From: Synchiropus splendidus
Lineage: Eukaryota > Chordata > Actinopteri > Syngnathiformes > Callionymidae
Assembly (NCBI RefSeq): GCF_027744825.2
Contig: NC_071334.1
Span: forward strand, 69,401,937-69,465,936
Direction: 5' to 3'
Length of the DNA: 64,000 nucleotides
Shown: piece by piece, positions 1 through 12,864 of the stretch
Numbering within the stretch: position 1 is the first letter of the stretch
Layout of the letters: every line of letters begins with the position of its first letter
Translations under genes and position numbers: made by a program
The notes under the pieces: model-generated
The model's database searches: none
Seen by the model: only the letters and a program-made list of their open reading frames with translations
Told to the model about the DNA's origin: nothing

Positions 1-803
1 AGCTCTTTTGGTCGTCCATCAAATGTGCAGAAGAATTATTCCGCTGCATGTAAATGCTCGATATTTCAGTATTGCGTTCTTGAAACGCATCGCAGCCTCT
101 TCTTTTCACTTATTTTCCCGGGATGACCTCCATCCCCTCATGATTGCGTGGGCGTCCAGAGAGCAGGCGTGACTGACGTCTCCATCATTCCCTGCCAGAT
201 TTCTGGCAACTGTTGGGATGAATTATAGCTTCCCACCGCTCTTATCGCTCACAATCGGAGTGGAGATTAAATCAATCACAACGATGAATTTCATAACCTC
301 CGCTGTGGCTGCTCAGACATTAAATATCCAGCTTGAATGTTTTCAAGTGTTGCTCATTTAAAATGGCCCCAGGTCCATGTGAGCCTTCGACAGGCGGCGA
401 GGGAGAGATGCTGCTCCATGTTGCCTTATCATGAAAGGTCAGACGTGAGGTCAGGACAAGGATCTTCTGCCCAGCACTCTGGGTTTGGTTCTGACCAGCT
501 GCGAGCGAGTATTGATTTCACACACGAGCATCCAGGAATGAATGCAAAATCCTGGCTGCTGCATGAGGAGATGTGCTGAAAGTATGGAGGTGTCAAAGGC
601 CACAACAACTTCTTATTCACAAGCTCTAACTCTGGCTCACGGCTCTGGACTAGGAAGGTGAAATATTGATGACCATGGTCTGTGCTTGCTGAGTTTGGCC
701 ATAATGATCAGATGTTTTGTTTTTTTGTTTTTTTGTCAGCGTTTCTATGTTGAGTTAGTGAGCTTCGTAGGCCTCTTGGTGGACGGTGGATTTATATTGG
801 CAG
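1..803. other. Intergenic, nothing recognised
   Basis: Mixed-composition DNA with a T-rich run near 718-737. No gene or repeat is identified. Confidence 0.7.
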
Positions 804-1500
804 TACTGTGGTTGTCGATCACAATCCGTTCCAGAAGTGAATTGTTTGAAATCTGAATGGATTTTTCCCATGACAATGAATGGAAAAAGAACTAATGCGT
901 TCCAAGCCTTAAAATAGTCTTTTGTAGGAGTGAATGTCGAGTGTCTGCTGCAGGTGGCTGTTCCTCTATGTGTGTGGCCGCTGCATGTGGGAGGGGTTGC
1001 CGAGTGAGTGAGGTCTCTCCAGAAGTGAAGAGGTGCCCGGTGCGTGTCCAGCTCTGAATGTGCGCTTCTGTGCAGTTTGGCTGTGACAAAGTCATAAACC
1101 AAGTCACGCTCTGTCCCAGACTGGCCTCATCCCTGTCCCAGCTCCAGCCCACAACAGGACATCAAACCCTGGAGTGAGCGCTCCAGCACCTCCCCTGTGA
1201 CACTCTACCACGCTCCAGTGTGGAGACAGGAAAGGTTTTACACCTCAATATGAAGAAAAAACAGTCAGTAAATGGAGCTAACGGGACACGTCTGCATACA
1301 GAGGCTGCGTTATACACAATAACAAAGCGCTTCGTGGGTCAGCTGATCGGTCCGTGCACGTTATGGTTTTTATGCATATTTTCAGGGGTGTTCGAGTTCT
1401 GGATTTTCGTTTGAAATCCGAAGCACAAAAAAATCTCAAAATTTTTGTTCAAACGATTTGTTTGAATTCCGGGACGTTCGAAAACCGAGGCACCACTGTA
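804..1500 (+). mobile_element. Tc1/mariner-like non-autonomous element, copy 1
   Basis: Right end AAAACCGAGGCACCACTG followed by TA; the left end TACTGTGG is degenerate. The central 430 bp recur at 26966-27285 (inverted), 51077-51729 and 59831-60265. Conserved pseudo-reading frames in the family are shared by descent and are not evidence of a protein. TA flanks suggest the Tc1/mariner superfamily (Tc2/Kanga-like TIR). The strand given is arbitrary. Confidence 0.8.
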
Positions 1501-1599
1501 TAAGCTTAGTTATGTCTGTGAGTCTCAGAGGTCAGCTCTCGTTCCTCAACATATAAAAGCTCAGAGATGCTGGTTAGGAGTGACTTGTGTGACCTCCCT

Positions 1600-1930
1600 G
1601 TCACGGCTGTAGTGTCAACAAAAGACGTTGAAGAGGAAGTGGATCCGGATTCGGATGAATCCTACTGTCCGTTCATTTCCTCCATATTTCTGAATGTTTC
1701 CACAAAGCTTATAGATACGGAACAAAAGGTGCTGTACCACCGGTGGCGATATATTTGACAAACCACCGCCTCCTACATCGCCGCCACAGTTTCGTCTTTT
1801 GTACAAGAGGTACATTTTCATTGCTTCTTCTACAGTCACCATCTTGGTTTTGGAGTTTGTTGTTGTCATGAGCTTTTGAGGCTGCTGCCCCTGGTGGATA
1901 TATTTGTGAATAATATATCGCAGCAACATA
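1600..1930 (+). mobile_element. Degenerate repeat, possibly PIF/Harbinger-derived, copy 1
   Basis: Shares blocks such as GTTTCCACAAAGCTTATAG and the segment around TGGATATATT with the reverse complement of 21890-22275, and in part with 12865-13010. Translations on the minus strand hint at the N-terminus of a Harbinger-type transposase, but frames are broken. Class assignment is weak; repetition is clear. Confidence 0.55.
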
Positions 1931-3339
1931 AGAACACCTGGAAGCATGTGATCAGAAACATTGGGCACATTTTTGTACGTAAAGTAATGTAAGTTTAATG
2001 TAATGTAGGTGCGTAAGTGTTTTTGGGCGCTCTTACCCATAACCCGTAAGTATTGAAAATCTTGTTGTTCAGTTCCTCAATATTGTAGAAGAGGACAAAA
2101 GTTTCTTTCCAGTCGTTCTTTTTTGGTGATATTTTTGTTCTACGAAATTCCAAAGAACAAAGACTTGCTGTCCACCAAGTCTGCCCTAGATGTGAAGGAG
2201 ACCAAAGTAGTTTGTTCGTTGATATTTTACGATGTTATACTGTAACAATTGTAGTTATTCTTTGACTGAACTGATGCTATTTACTGTGTCCGTTCTGCGT
2301 TCTGGTGCTACGGAGTCAATAAACGTCAGTAGAAGGCGCTGCCGGCTCCACTCATTCACTCGACAGCATTGGGAGCATAAATGGGCCTTAAAGGTGACAG
2401 TCATTTTGTGTTTTATGATGTCAAATTTTTGTATTTGTTCCAAGCCAACATTAACAATAACAATGTTTTATTTTCCCTGACTTGTCCACCTGCTCCCCAA
2501 GATGCAGACAATGCGCACCTGTGAGGAGGATAATTCGATGTGGGCTCTTCAACTGACAGTAATTTATATATTTGTCTCAATACTCTCAGCACTGAAGATA
2601 CAAAGAGCCTCTTAGAAGATTAAAATGAGAAGTCAAGGTGGACTAAGAGTCAATTCCTGTGCACTTAATACTATCTTCCTCCAGCGCGGCGTCTCTTTCA
2701 GCGTCTGCTACTGAGAGAGAAGAAGACGGCGAATGAAAAACTCTAATGTGTTCAACTGACCTGAGCCAATATAAGGAGGCATTATAAGGCCTAACCTGCA
2801 GAGAAATCACATTATAAGGTCCATCAGGCTGTGATGAAGCTTTCAGAGCGCCATAAACACATCGGACAGAACCGGAGGCACTCGACAGTGTGAAGCGCTG
2901 GGAAGCCTCTATTGGAATCAGAAATGCTTCTGTGTGATTATACTGCTGTGATTCCACCCAACTGAATGAAAACCAAGTCCCTCGATTTGGTCACAGACGA
3001 AGCGCCAGATGGAACCATGGTGTTGTTTTTCAGCTGACTGTAAATCGAGGGTTGTGGTACAGAGGAATGGTTGAGGACATGGTTGGGTGGGTGACGACTG
3101 CAAGCTCCCCTTGTCACCTTCGGCCACGGCATGGCGTTATGTTGACCTCCAGTTGTCCTTGAGCTGGGAAATTCCCACCTCCACCCCCCAGATGACCCCA
3201 CGTTCCAGTTCCATAGTGAGAAATTCTCAATCCAAGATGGCTGCTCAGAATGTCAAACATATGGTGCACATTTGACTTCTATCAGCAGAACACGTAGTAT
3301 TGTTCGACGCTTACATAAACTGTTTCTGTAGTGTAATTT
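1931..3339. other. Intergenic, nothing recognised
   Basis: Short ORFs only, with no family resemblance. Confidence 0.7.
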
Positions 3340-3415
3340 CTGTCATTTTAACGCATTAATTTGATTAATTAATTACTCCGCAATTTAAGGCGTTAAAAAG
3401 TGTTACACAATTACT
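3340..3415. repeat. TTAAT-rich relic
   Basis: ACGCATTAATTTGATTAATT and GCGTTAAAAAG recall the fish repeat with ATTAATCGC units seen at 43115-43220. Low information. Confidence 0.3.
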
Positions 3416-3544
3416 TATGAATATCAACGGTGGCGAGCCAATGCTTGTTCATTTGAATTTTGGCCCATTGAAGGACCCGTAGAGGCCTGTTATACTTCTA
3501 TTATTCATTTTTGAATTGCTATATTGAGCTAAAGTGCCCATTTG

Positions 3545-3830
3545 AGACAGCCTTGTTTTATTTCAGGATTTTATTTATTTCACTGAATCGCTGTATTTGT
3601 TTGACATTTTTGAAAACAGCTTTATTTTATTTATTTAACCGTATTGCTGTATTTGTTTGACATTTTTGAAGACAGCTTTATTTTATTTATTTAACTGTAT
3701 TGCTGTATTTGTTTTACATTTTTGAAGACAGATTTATTTTATTTATTTCACTGAATTGCTGTATTTGTTTGACATTTTTGAAAACAGCTTTATTTTATTT
3801 ATTTAACCGTATTGCTGTATTTGTTTGACA
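3545..3830. repeat. 56-bp tandem array, about five copies
   Basis: The marker TTTGACATTTTTGAA recurs with an exact spacing of 56 bp (GAC at about 3603, 3659, 3715, 3771, 3827). Units are built from TTTATTTTATTTATTTAACC and GTATTGCTGTATTTG. Copies differ at only a few sites, so the array is fairly young. The first unit is partial. Confidence 0.95.
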
Positions 3831-4929
3831 TCCTTGAACCATGCACCTGGCCTCACTGCTCTGTGGGTGTGTTTGACCTTTACTTTTGGATTTCATTGAT
3901 GAAGCACAGTTCACCAATAAAAAACTGGATTTCAAATCTTCTCTTCTTACTGTGTTCAATTGATTCATCGTGTACTTCAATGTTTTAATATCCTAGAACC
4001 CAAATTCTTTATCAGGAGACCTTTAGCAGATATGACATAAAAATGTGGTTCATTCTAATTTATATCGCTAGCAAAGAGCTACGTACCAATGTAGAAATGA
4101 CTCAAATTAAATCTTTTTTTTTCCATCGTTCTGTTTGTCTTTTTTCCAAACTCTGTCAGCATTGTGGTCCTCGGTTCAGAAGATCACATTGTTCTGGCTG
4201 CTTCTTTGAGAACATTGCCGACCTCTAATCTAAAATGTATCTTGTTTTTTATCTCGACATTTTCTAAAATAAAAAAAAACCTTACTTGAGTTTTGTGCAG
4301 CCCACAGATAAAACACACACTTACTTCATGTTTCATAAAAAAATCTTGAAGTTAAAAAAGTTATTCCCCCCAAAAATCATTTAAATGAAATATGACGTAT
4401 TCTAAAACGGAAATTTGATGTTTGAGAAAGTGACAGGTGAAAATCCACAAAGTAGCAGCACAACATTTATCTTAATGTACTTGTATGTTTACAGACACAG
4501 TTCCTCAACCAATAAGTCACAATTTGGTTTGTTAATAACAGCAAGCATAAGCTATCGGGGTGTGAAAGCCAGCAATGACACACAAAAACAACACAGAAAT
4601 TCGAAGGAGAAACTAACAGAAGCGTGGTTGGAGGAACCACTGCAACACCACACCGTGTGACATATGGCGATCGGACCAGCTTGTGGCACCGCAGCATCCC
4701 AGGCTGCTTAAATAGCAGCCTTCCCCTCAACAATAGATTCAACGGCCAAAGTACAACACTGGGGCCTATATGGCTTTTGTCTGTATTTATGGGGCCCTCG
4801 TGGCAAAACAATGGAATAAATTGCACAGTAAATCAATAGTTGTTTTGAATTTAAAATATATTTCTCTTCTGTCGTAGCAATTCGTAGCGGCTGCTTCTCC
4901 ACTCTGAGAGGAGTCAGCAGAGGTGGTTC
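3831..4929. other. Intergenic, nothing recognised
   Basis: AT-rich between about 4200 and 4400. No support for a gene. Confidence 0.7.
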
Positions 4930-5141
4930 CTTTGGAGGTGTTCCAGACACGTCCAGCTGGGAGGAGACCGAGGAGTCGACCCAGGAGCAGGTGGAGAGAT
5001 GATATCTCTACGCTGGCCTGGGAGTGTCCCCCAGTCACAGCTGGTGGATGTCGCTCAGGAGAAGGGCGTTTGGCGTGACCTCCTGAAGCTGCTGCCCCCG
5101 CGACCCAGCAACGGATAAGCGGGTGGATGGATGGACCAGGA
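4930..5141 (+). mobile_element. RTE-like LINE 3' end
   Basis: Typical fish LINE tail: GGGAGGAGACCGAGGAGTCG, then CTGCTGCCCCCGCGACCC, GGATAAGCGG and a terminal (GGAT)n. The coding part is decayed. Confidence 0.7.
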
Positions 5142-5614
5142 ACACATGATACGATATTGGGAGTGATCTGGATCACCAACTGGATCCAGGGATTTTTAAA
5201 AGGCTTCTGTACCATTGTAATTGTGTGGACGGACGCTGCGTGATGGTGATTTAATTCTTTTATTAAACAGATTCACTGTCTGCAGTTTCACGTTTTCCAC
5301 GTTCATAGAAAAATGTTTTTTTATGGCTTCTTAAATATTTGTCTTTATCCACCCCAGCAGTGTTGAGACTAGTCTTGTGTATCTTGCTGGGATTCAATAT
5401 CTGGCTTGCACTTTTGCGACGGTGACAAGCCTGCGAAGCTGAGCTCTCCGGCTAAGCTTGTGATCTCAGGTGAGAGTCGAAAGGCTGAGGCCCGTGAGCT
5501 TCTCAGCTCCGCTCTTCACCATGACAGAGAAACAAATCCACGTGTCCGTCTCAACCATTGGCTGCGTCATTCAGGGACTCTCACTGATCCATCAGAGTGT
5601 GTGTGTGTGGAATT

Positions 5615-5790
5615 CTAGAGCTGCACTTGTGGGGACCAGTTCTTGGAAACACACCTCCTTGTGAGGACCTGCTGCTGGTGCCCATGAAGTTAAGCCTCAA
5701 TTTTAATATTAGGGTTCAGTTTGGCTCAGGGTCCTGGTTAAGGTTAGCCATGTGTTTTGGAGGGTTAAGGCTGGGGAAAGGTGTGTCAAT
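5615..5790. repeat. GTGGGGACC-type fish repeat
   Basis: TTGTGGGGACCAGTTC, CCTTGTGAGGACCTGCTG and later TTAGGGTTCAG / GGTTAAGG segments are characteristic of a widespread degenerate teleost repeat (family knowledge). Confidence 0.5.
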
Positions 5791-6839
5791 AAGCAGTCCC
5801 CGCAAAGATGGTGTGACAGACCTGTGTGTGCACCTTCTGTTAAGCCATTTCTATTTAGCATCCTCATAATTGCAGACAGATTGAGACGCCACAGCCTTTA
5901 ATATGAGCACTTTAAAAACATAACTTGCAGTCTACCGGAAATATATTTTCTCTTTTTTGAACAGTTTTTTTTTCTTCTTGTTTTGCTCCTGCTTTTCAAA
6001 GAACAAACTTGGTGCAGGGAAACAATTACTCTTCGTCCAGTCTGAAGACATAAAACCATTTCGGTGGGTTCCGACTGAAGCCATCGACTCCAGGATTTAG
6101 GATGATTAAAAAAACAGAAGGCGAAAGGTACGGCTTCCTCTGAACTCACTGGAAATAAAACTTAGGAGGTGGACTTTTTTTTTCTTTTTTCAACCTCTGC
6201 ACAGAATCAAACCATCTGTTTCCTTCTGCTTTGAGTGTTTTATGCAAATTTAAACGATCCGGCTGCTGGCTGACGTTTGCTGACAGACATGAAGATGGAA
6301 AATCTTTGCTCTCGCTGTGAGGGGGAACTATCCGTCCGGATAACCTTCAAATGTGGAAAACACGGTGAAATTGCACGACCTTGCAAATACGACTTCTGGA
6401 ATACGTGAATAAATTGAGATCAACTTTAAGGCAGGATAAAACAGTGTTAAAAATAGAAGTTACGATAATCCTCTGGCGAGTCGGAGGAGTAGCGGGTGAG
6501 GGAGTCCCAAGTCCCAGTGTGGAGGCCTCGCCCTTCCATGGCTGTGGTGCTGAAGGTTGGTACCTGCTCACTCCAAACAAGCTCACGCTCAACAACCCGA
6601 CCACACTGTGGGACTGTGCTGCCCCTACAGCAAGGGTCTCAGACTCCAGTGACTTGAATAGGGGTTTGTGTCCCTCATCATTGGTCATTTGCTTCATCTG
6701 GTCATTTATTTCCATTGACTACTCGTTGGTAAGTCCACTTCACGTCCATGTGGCTCCTTTAAAACAGACCTCCAGCACTAGATGACATTCAGCATTAAGA
6801 TGTTGCTTCAAATACCGCGTGTTTTATCGTAACAAGTCA
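5791..6839. other. Intergenic, nothing recognised
   Basis: ORFs of up to 134 codons overlap on both strands around 6350-6785 and look like chance. Confidence 0.7.
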
Positions 6840-7304
6840 TCACTTTTGTAAAGGCTCAGAGGAGGGTGGAGACCCAGATGAGGAGGGCAGCAGACAAGAG
6901 CAAAGTCCGAAAACAGAACAGGCAATGCCAACACAAATGGGACGCAGCTCAATGTCCAAAAAACAAAAACTAAAAGTGACGAAAAATGGGGTGAACAGAG
7001 TCCAAGCAGTCCAAAACAAAAATGAAGGCAAGAACTGAGAATGAGAGAGCAGAAATTATGAAAACAAACTAACGGAAACACTCAGACAGACAGACAACAA
7101 AAACACACAAACTGACTCAGTAGTGAGGGAACAATTAGCATACACACTGGACCATTCTCCAGCCACTCCCTAAGTGAGTGGAGGTTCAGTGAAGGGGACG
7201 AGGTGCAGCTGCCAATCACACCTGACACTGTCAAGAGTCAGAGGAAACACAGGAAACCGGAAATGACTGTACAAAGGAAGAGACTGATGGAGGGGGTCGT
7301 GACA
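6840..7304 (-). mobile_element. LTR-like block (Gypsy-type solo LTR, left end unclear)
   Basis: On the minus strand it begins TGTCACGACCCC, like many fish Gypsy LTRs, and shows the same pyrimidine-rich composition. I could not fix the other end or a target duplication. Confidence 0.45.
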
Positions 7305-7335
7305 CCACCAATGGTTTCACAGTTGCTCCTACTTT

Positions 7336-7840
7336 TGTCATGATGCCGGATGAATGCAACCAAGTGCAGAAAGGTCAAATTACAAGATTTAATCGATGGA
7401 ATGAAACAATAAATAGACAGACATATAACTAAGGACTCCTGGAGCAAAACGCGGAACAGGAACAACACGCAGGGACTGAAGATGAATCTGAAAAAACGAG
7501 AGGCAAATTAGAATTACAGCCTAAAAACTAGGAGAACAGAAAACACACTCGGAGTGAAGCTCACAAGGTGGCGATCAATAGAAAGCGCTCTGTGGTGGTG
7601 GATACACGCGTGCACGAGGAATAAACTTGTGGGAGAAACTACCATCTGGCAAACAGAGCTGGCGTCGGAGGGAATATATCCATGGAAGGACTGACGTGGA
7701 GATGAGTGCCAGCTGTGTTGCCTGTAAAGCTGGAGAGGAGACAGGAAACGGGAACAGGAACATCCGGGAGTAACAAAATAAAAGCACAGGACAGAACACG
7801 GAAGACATACAACAATGAACGGAAAGAAACGGACATGACA
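7336..7840 (-). mobile_element. Gypsy-like solo LTR
   Basis: On the minus strand it runs from TGTCATGTCCG to CATCATGACA (505 bp). The flanking pentamers ACTTT and AATTT match at four of five positions, suggesting a target-site duplication. No internal gag-pol is present. A related relic lies at 47790-48365. Confidence 0.65.
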
Positions 7841-8130
7841 AATTTATCCTTACTGACCACAATCCTAGTGGTGGGAGATTCCCTGGCCTCACCTGCTTCC
7901 AAGAAGATGTACGAATACAGGAAAAATCTGGGGAATTATTTCCATGTGAAACCAGAGTAAACAGTTGAGTCTACCATATACCAAGGTCAAAGCATGACAG
8001 AAAAGATTTATCGAACAGTAGTGGTCATGGTCGTTGTATGTTTAGACACGCAGGAGTCAGAGTCAGAAGAGTCAGAGTTGAAGACACTGAGGTTGTGATT
8101 GGGAGTGGCTCGAAAGGACAAGATCAGAAG

Positions 8131-8382
8131 CAGTGGAGGGTCGATGAGGTTTCATGAAACAGTGTCCTGATTTTCAGAGGCCACCAGATGGTGCTGTCTG
8201 CTGTCAAATGTTTGGACTTGAACAACCTATTCAAGGCAACTTCCCATCATGTGGGAGCCCTGTGATGGACCCTCAACAGGACTACGTGCTGGTTCACTGA
8301 AGATGGATGCGCTGACTTCATTTCTAAACCAAGAGCGCCATCAACCCTGCAATAGTGTTTCATGTCATATATCCATCACTAG
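8131..8382 (-). mobile_element. Fold-back MITE, copy 1
   Basis: Family marker GATGAGGTTTCATGAAACAG, then CTGATTTTCAGAGGCCACC, and at the far end CATCACTA. Orientation is opposite to the copies at 11366 and 15733. Confidence 0.75.
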
Positions 8383-9183
8383 AAATGAGCCTGTCAGACG
8401 AACATATGGAGGTGTTTGGAGACAAAGGTCAGGAGGACAGATGGCTTTGTGGAGAGGAGTTGGACCAAGATTGTTGGAGACTCATGAGGTTCATCATGAG
8501 GAAGAGGTCTAACGCCAATATAGTCACCAGGGACACTCTTTTCCTCGAGATCCAACTGCTGCGCGTGCAGTCCCTCAATGTTATTATTCCATATTAATAA
8601 TGCTAAAACCCTATATAGCGCCTATATCGCAGCCCCTCCAGTCACAGGTCCTCTTGGTCCCGTGGTAAAAACAATATTCCACCTTTGATCCAAACACTCA
8701 GCATTTGCACGGGGAGGAAGTGTAAAAGAGTCTAGATCACAACGTGATGCAGGGCTCCTGGCAGCCGACATCACAACACTGCAGCCAAGCAAAACAACTT
8801 TGAGCCTGGCAAACATCCAGGAGCAATTATGTTCAGAAACTTTTCTTCCTCTCCAACAAAGCTGCGAAGAAAGATTTGTCAGTTGGGAGGGGAGCTGTGG
8901 TGAGACGGGAACTTGGGATCATTTGGCTGGAACTCTGGCTGATGTGACCAGGAAATCCAAGGTCACCCTTGGTCTTCTTTCACAGGCCATGATGTCTCAT
9001 GAGAATACTCCAACAAGGCCACTGAACGGCGGTGCTTCTAAAGCACCGGACCAAATGAAGCCACTTGTTTGGTACACATTTTTGTGCCACTGGGTTAATA
9101 GGAGTCTGAGCGACTTCATTGAACCACTGAGGAGTGGCCTGGATGCACGGCACTATGTTTTGCTGAAATACTCCGAGCATCAG
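8383..9183. other. Intergenic, nothing recognised
   Basis: A 156-codon + frame (8800-9270) runs into the LTR and has no recognisable domain. Confidence 0.65.
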
Positions 9184-9784
9184 TGTCACGAGTCAAGGAC
9201 GTGGGAGCGGGACCCGAGCGGTGAAAGTCACAGTGAGGCAGGAGCGAGTCAGAAATATTTTAATAATTAAACAGAAACACAACAGAAAGCAAAAGTCTAA
9301 ATGTCCAAACAGAGTCACGGAAGAGAGTCCAACGGAAAAGCATCACCGAAACCGGGAGAAAACTAACTTAAATCACAGGGAACTAGAGGAGACGAAAGCA
9401 CAATGAACCCGAGAGTCAATCACAAAAGAAACCAGGAAACGCATGGAAACTGGGAGAAACCAAACACTAACTCAAGGCACCAGAGTTACAGACAAAGTAA
9501 TCTTAATGAGCTAGCTAGCGCACAGAACGAGAGAACAAACAAGAACCAATTTACCACAGGGAACCACAGGAGAATTCACTGGGAAACAATGAGTCGAACA
9601 CAGAAACTAGGAGAGCCGATCACAGGGAGCAATGAGAGACGATCTGGCACACGTTGCTGGAGTCCAGGTGTTTTTGTACTTGGGTGATCAGGGAATGATG
9701 GGCTCCAGCCGTGTGCCACAGGAAGAGAGGAGGGAGAAAACAAAACAGGACTCACGTGACAAAATAAGAGCGGGATCATGACAG
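9184..9784 (-). mobile_element. Gypsy-like solo LTR, 601 bp
   Basis: On the minus strand it starts TGTCATGATCCCGC and ends GACTCGTGACA. Flanks read ATCAG and GTCAG, a 4/5 match to a 5-bp target duplication. A possible poly(A) site (TTATTAAAATATTT) is near its 3' end. The open frames across it are not genes. Confidence 0.75.
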
Positions 9785-11365
9785 TCAGGGCTCATTGAGA
9801 CGGGGGCTCCTCAGAGATTCCACGAGTCTTTCCTACTTCCTGTCAAGTCACATAGACTCACTCGGATTTGAACCACTTCCTGTCACCCCAGCAAACTCAT
9901 TCAGATGCACCCTGTAAGAGAGGTGGGGGACTCATAGATCCTACACGGTAACTCAAGACTCATAGACTTTTCTGAGATCCCATGAGACTCGACAACTTTC
10001 AAAGTACAGTTTGGTCATTTGACAGGTCTTCACTACTTGTTGTGCAGTGTAAATGACTTTTCCTCATCCAGATATGTGGTACTCACCAGAACCTGGATGT
10101 TTATTCCAACTCAAATGATCATTTGAGGATTTATCACAAACTCGCTTCAACGTTTGGAACTCCATATTGAGTCTGACCTGTCGAGAAACTTCACATAAGC
10201 AACTGAGGTGCGTGGGACTTGCTGATGCCATGAGTAGGAAACAACCTTCCTCCTGGACCATCTTGGATGTGTGGGACTCACTGATGCCATGAGTATCGAC
10301 AATTTCCTTCCAGGCAACACAAACTAGCCACAGCGAGTCATTCAGTTGTGTGCTCGTCCAAGGTTTACACGAGTCAATTCAATGTCTAGTTATGTCACAC
10401 CAGCCCTTCAGAGATTGCTGAGTCTGACCTACTTCCTGCCGTGCGACTGGAGTTAAATAGAATGATTCACATGGTTGTGAGTTGAAACAGCTTGCTCTCT
10501 GGTAACTTAAGTCATCGGGACTCTTTAAAGATCACAGAGTCCTGAGCTGATCTGAGCTCTTCAGTGATGTCACAGCTTCCCCCGTGAGCATCTTCCATGA
10601 CACCTGAGTGATAAGAACCTGGCTGCCTGCTCTACTCTAGAGGGACTGCCTCTGATGCCTGGGACTCACCGACGACACAACTTCCAGCTGCGGCTCCATG
10701 AGTTGAACATCACGTCGACAGTCGGTCCTCATATATTTAGGATTCATATCATGAATAAACACTGTCATTGACGGTTTCCTTTGTGTGTTTAAACATCTAT
10801 TTCCAACGAATATTTTCATGACTTCACGGCATAGCAGGTGAAACTCCCAAGTCCCAAGTCATTCGGAGAAAAACCACGGGCTCCCACTGTGGCAACGATC
10901 TCATCATCTTTAAAGCAAAAATATATTCCGCAGCTCATTAATAGTAGCCTGCAGCGTTAGACAAGTTTCAGAGGTAATCGATATGTAGCTTTGAAAAAAC
11001 TTTAATTAGATCCATTCCAATACAAACAGCATTGGCTGCGTAATGAATCCGGGATCATTAAAGCGAGACATTTACCTTCAGCTCAGCGCAGTTGTGAGGA
11101 CAAACCCTCTGGGCCGAGATGTAAGGACCTTCAGGGACTCTTCTGATGCAGCAGGAAACTCCACTTCAAAGATATTTTACATTTAAGAAAAGCACAGGTT
11201 GATGGTCTCCTCCAAACTATGGGCAGGACTTGCCACCCGCCAGAGGATCTGGACTCTCTGAGGATCTTGACAAGGACAATAGTCGGACGAAATCCAGACT
11301 GAAGTTTGTCATAACAAAAAATGGGATTATGGGATACATTTTATTTTTTATCAATGGGCTACTTC
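9785..11365. repeat. Intergenic with degenerate GACTCA-rich repeats
   Basis: Words such as GGGACTCACTGATGCC, CATGAGTA and ACTTCCTGTCA recur irregularly between 9785 and 10700. GGGACTTGCTGATGCCATGA and GGGACTCACTGATGCCATGA stand about 60 bp apart near 10215-10295. 10700-11365 shows nothing. Confidence 0.45.
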
Positions 11366-11594
11366 TACTGATGGCTAGATGAGGTATCATGAAACAGTAT
11401 TGCAGGCTTGATAAAGCAGTGCCCTCATTTTCAGAGGCCATAGATGGCGCTCTTGGTTCAGAAATGATGTTTCACTGAATTAGTCATTCCAAGTTGTACA
11501 GTTGTCGTTCAACATTTTACAGCAGACAGCGCCATCTGGTGGCCTCTGAAAATCAAGGCACTGCTTCATGAAACCTCATCCACCCATCGCTACT
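11366..11594 (+). mobile_element. Fold-back MITE, copy 2 (near complete)
   Basis: Left end ACTGATGGCTAGATGAGG and right end CCTCATCCACCCATCGCTAC form terminal inverted repeats. Sub-terminal TCAGAGGCCA and TGGCCTCTGA pair as well. Confidence 0.8.
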
Positions 11595-12864
11595 TCTTAC
11601 TATTAAAAGCTTGCCAGCTAACTAAACTTGAAACAACAAGGGCTAACAGCAAATAGTTGCTGGAGCCACCAGTTTGAAAACATGCAGCAGGTTTTTTTTT
11701 TTTGTTTGACGTCTTGTAAATAAAAATGAAGGCGTAACAATGAATGGTGTTTTAAAGAGAAAGTAATTAAAGCTATTCTCCGAACAAAGAACTTTTCTTC
11801 TCCGTGGTTTCAACACGAAATGATTTATGCGTTTGAGCCGACGTATTTTTCCAGCAGTGTTTGTCGGTGCCTTCCCAACAGAGCCGTTCTGTGGCGACCG
11901 GGCCGAGGCGGCTCTGGTTCCTGATTCCATTCGGCTGTGATGTTGTGCATTCTCATTTGTGTTCATGCATAATTTGCAGCCCTGGGAGAAGTCGCAGGAA
12001 TTAGTTGGTCACTTACTTCGCCACATTCAGTAAATGGCTCCCGGGGAATGTTGTTGTACACAGCCGTTTATTCAACGCCCACGCCGCCGCGCTTACGTTG
12101 GCTAATTCGAATCAATAATAGATTACATTTTATTAAGAACACAGCGACAATGATGAGGGGCCTAATGCGCTTCTTTACATAAATGAAGTCATATAGCATC
12201 ATTATCGGCCCATTTATCATAAGGGGCAAGGGAAAGTGGACGGAGAATAAAAAGTGCTGAAGCAGAAGACGCTTTCTCACTCGGCGCAAGAATTGATGGC
12301 ACTCCAGTGGTTTTATTTGTTGAGCGCGAAAGGAGTTTTAGTCGGTGAGATATGCATGAGGAGGAGCCGCGTGTGCCTGCGCATACCAACCATCTGATGG
12401 AGTTCCTTATTTCTCGCCCCACCGGATGATTATTCTATTTTACAGGCGTTCATGGTGATCCAGCGGCTGTCTTGAATCTCGAGCTCAGCTGTTTAATATT
12501 AACAAGGAACATTTAATCCCGACTCTTAATACTGAGGAATGTAAGATCATCGACTTGAGAAGCAGATTTTCAATTTGCATGTGGTTAACGCTCCTCTCTG
12601 CCTTTCTCAATGAGCCGCTCTGACTGACACTTCGGCTCATGATGTTGGCGGTGACGTTGTTGCGATGTGATGGACTTGTTGTTGTTGCTGACATGTTGAA
12701 CAGTCATGATGTCCATGAACCGCAATGGGTGTTTTGTTGGACTTCATCTCCAACATTCTTGGTCTCCTCTCCACGAGTGCAAACCACCTGTCCTCCCGAC
12801 ACACAAGATCCCGACACATCTCTGCTCAACATTGCATCCCAACAGATCCTGCTGTCTGTGCTCT
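11595..12864. other. Intergenic, with a unique stretch at 12080-12480
   Basis: No gene. 12080-12480 is free of repeats and contains homeobox-like TAAT cores and an ATGCAT, so it might be a conserved non-coding element. This is only inference. Confidence 0.4.

Noticed and set aside
892..1152. 86-codon frame that recurs almost unchanged at four places in the window
   Set aside because: It lies inside the Tc1-like non-autonomous element and recurs only because the element does. Copies are truncated and the frame has no known domain.
9221..9687. Overlapping open frames rich in Asn, Lys and Glu
   Set aside because: They lie entirely within a 601-bp solo LTR read in antisense.
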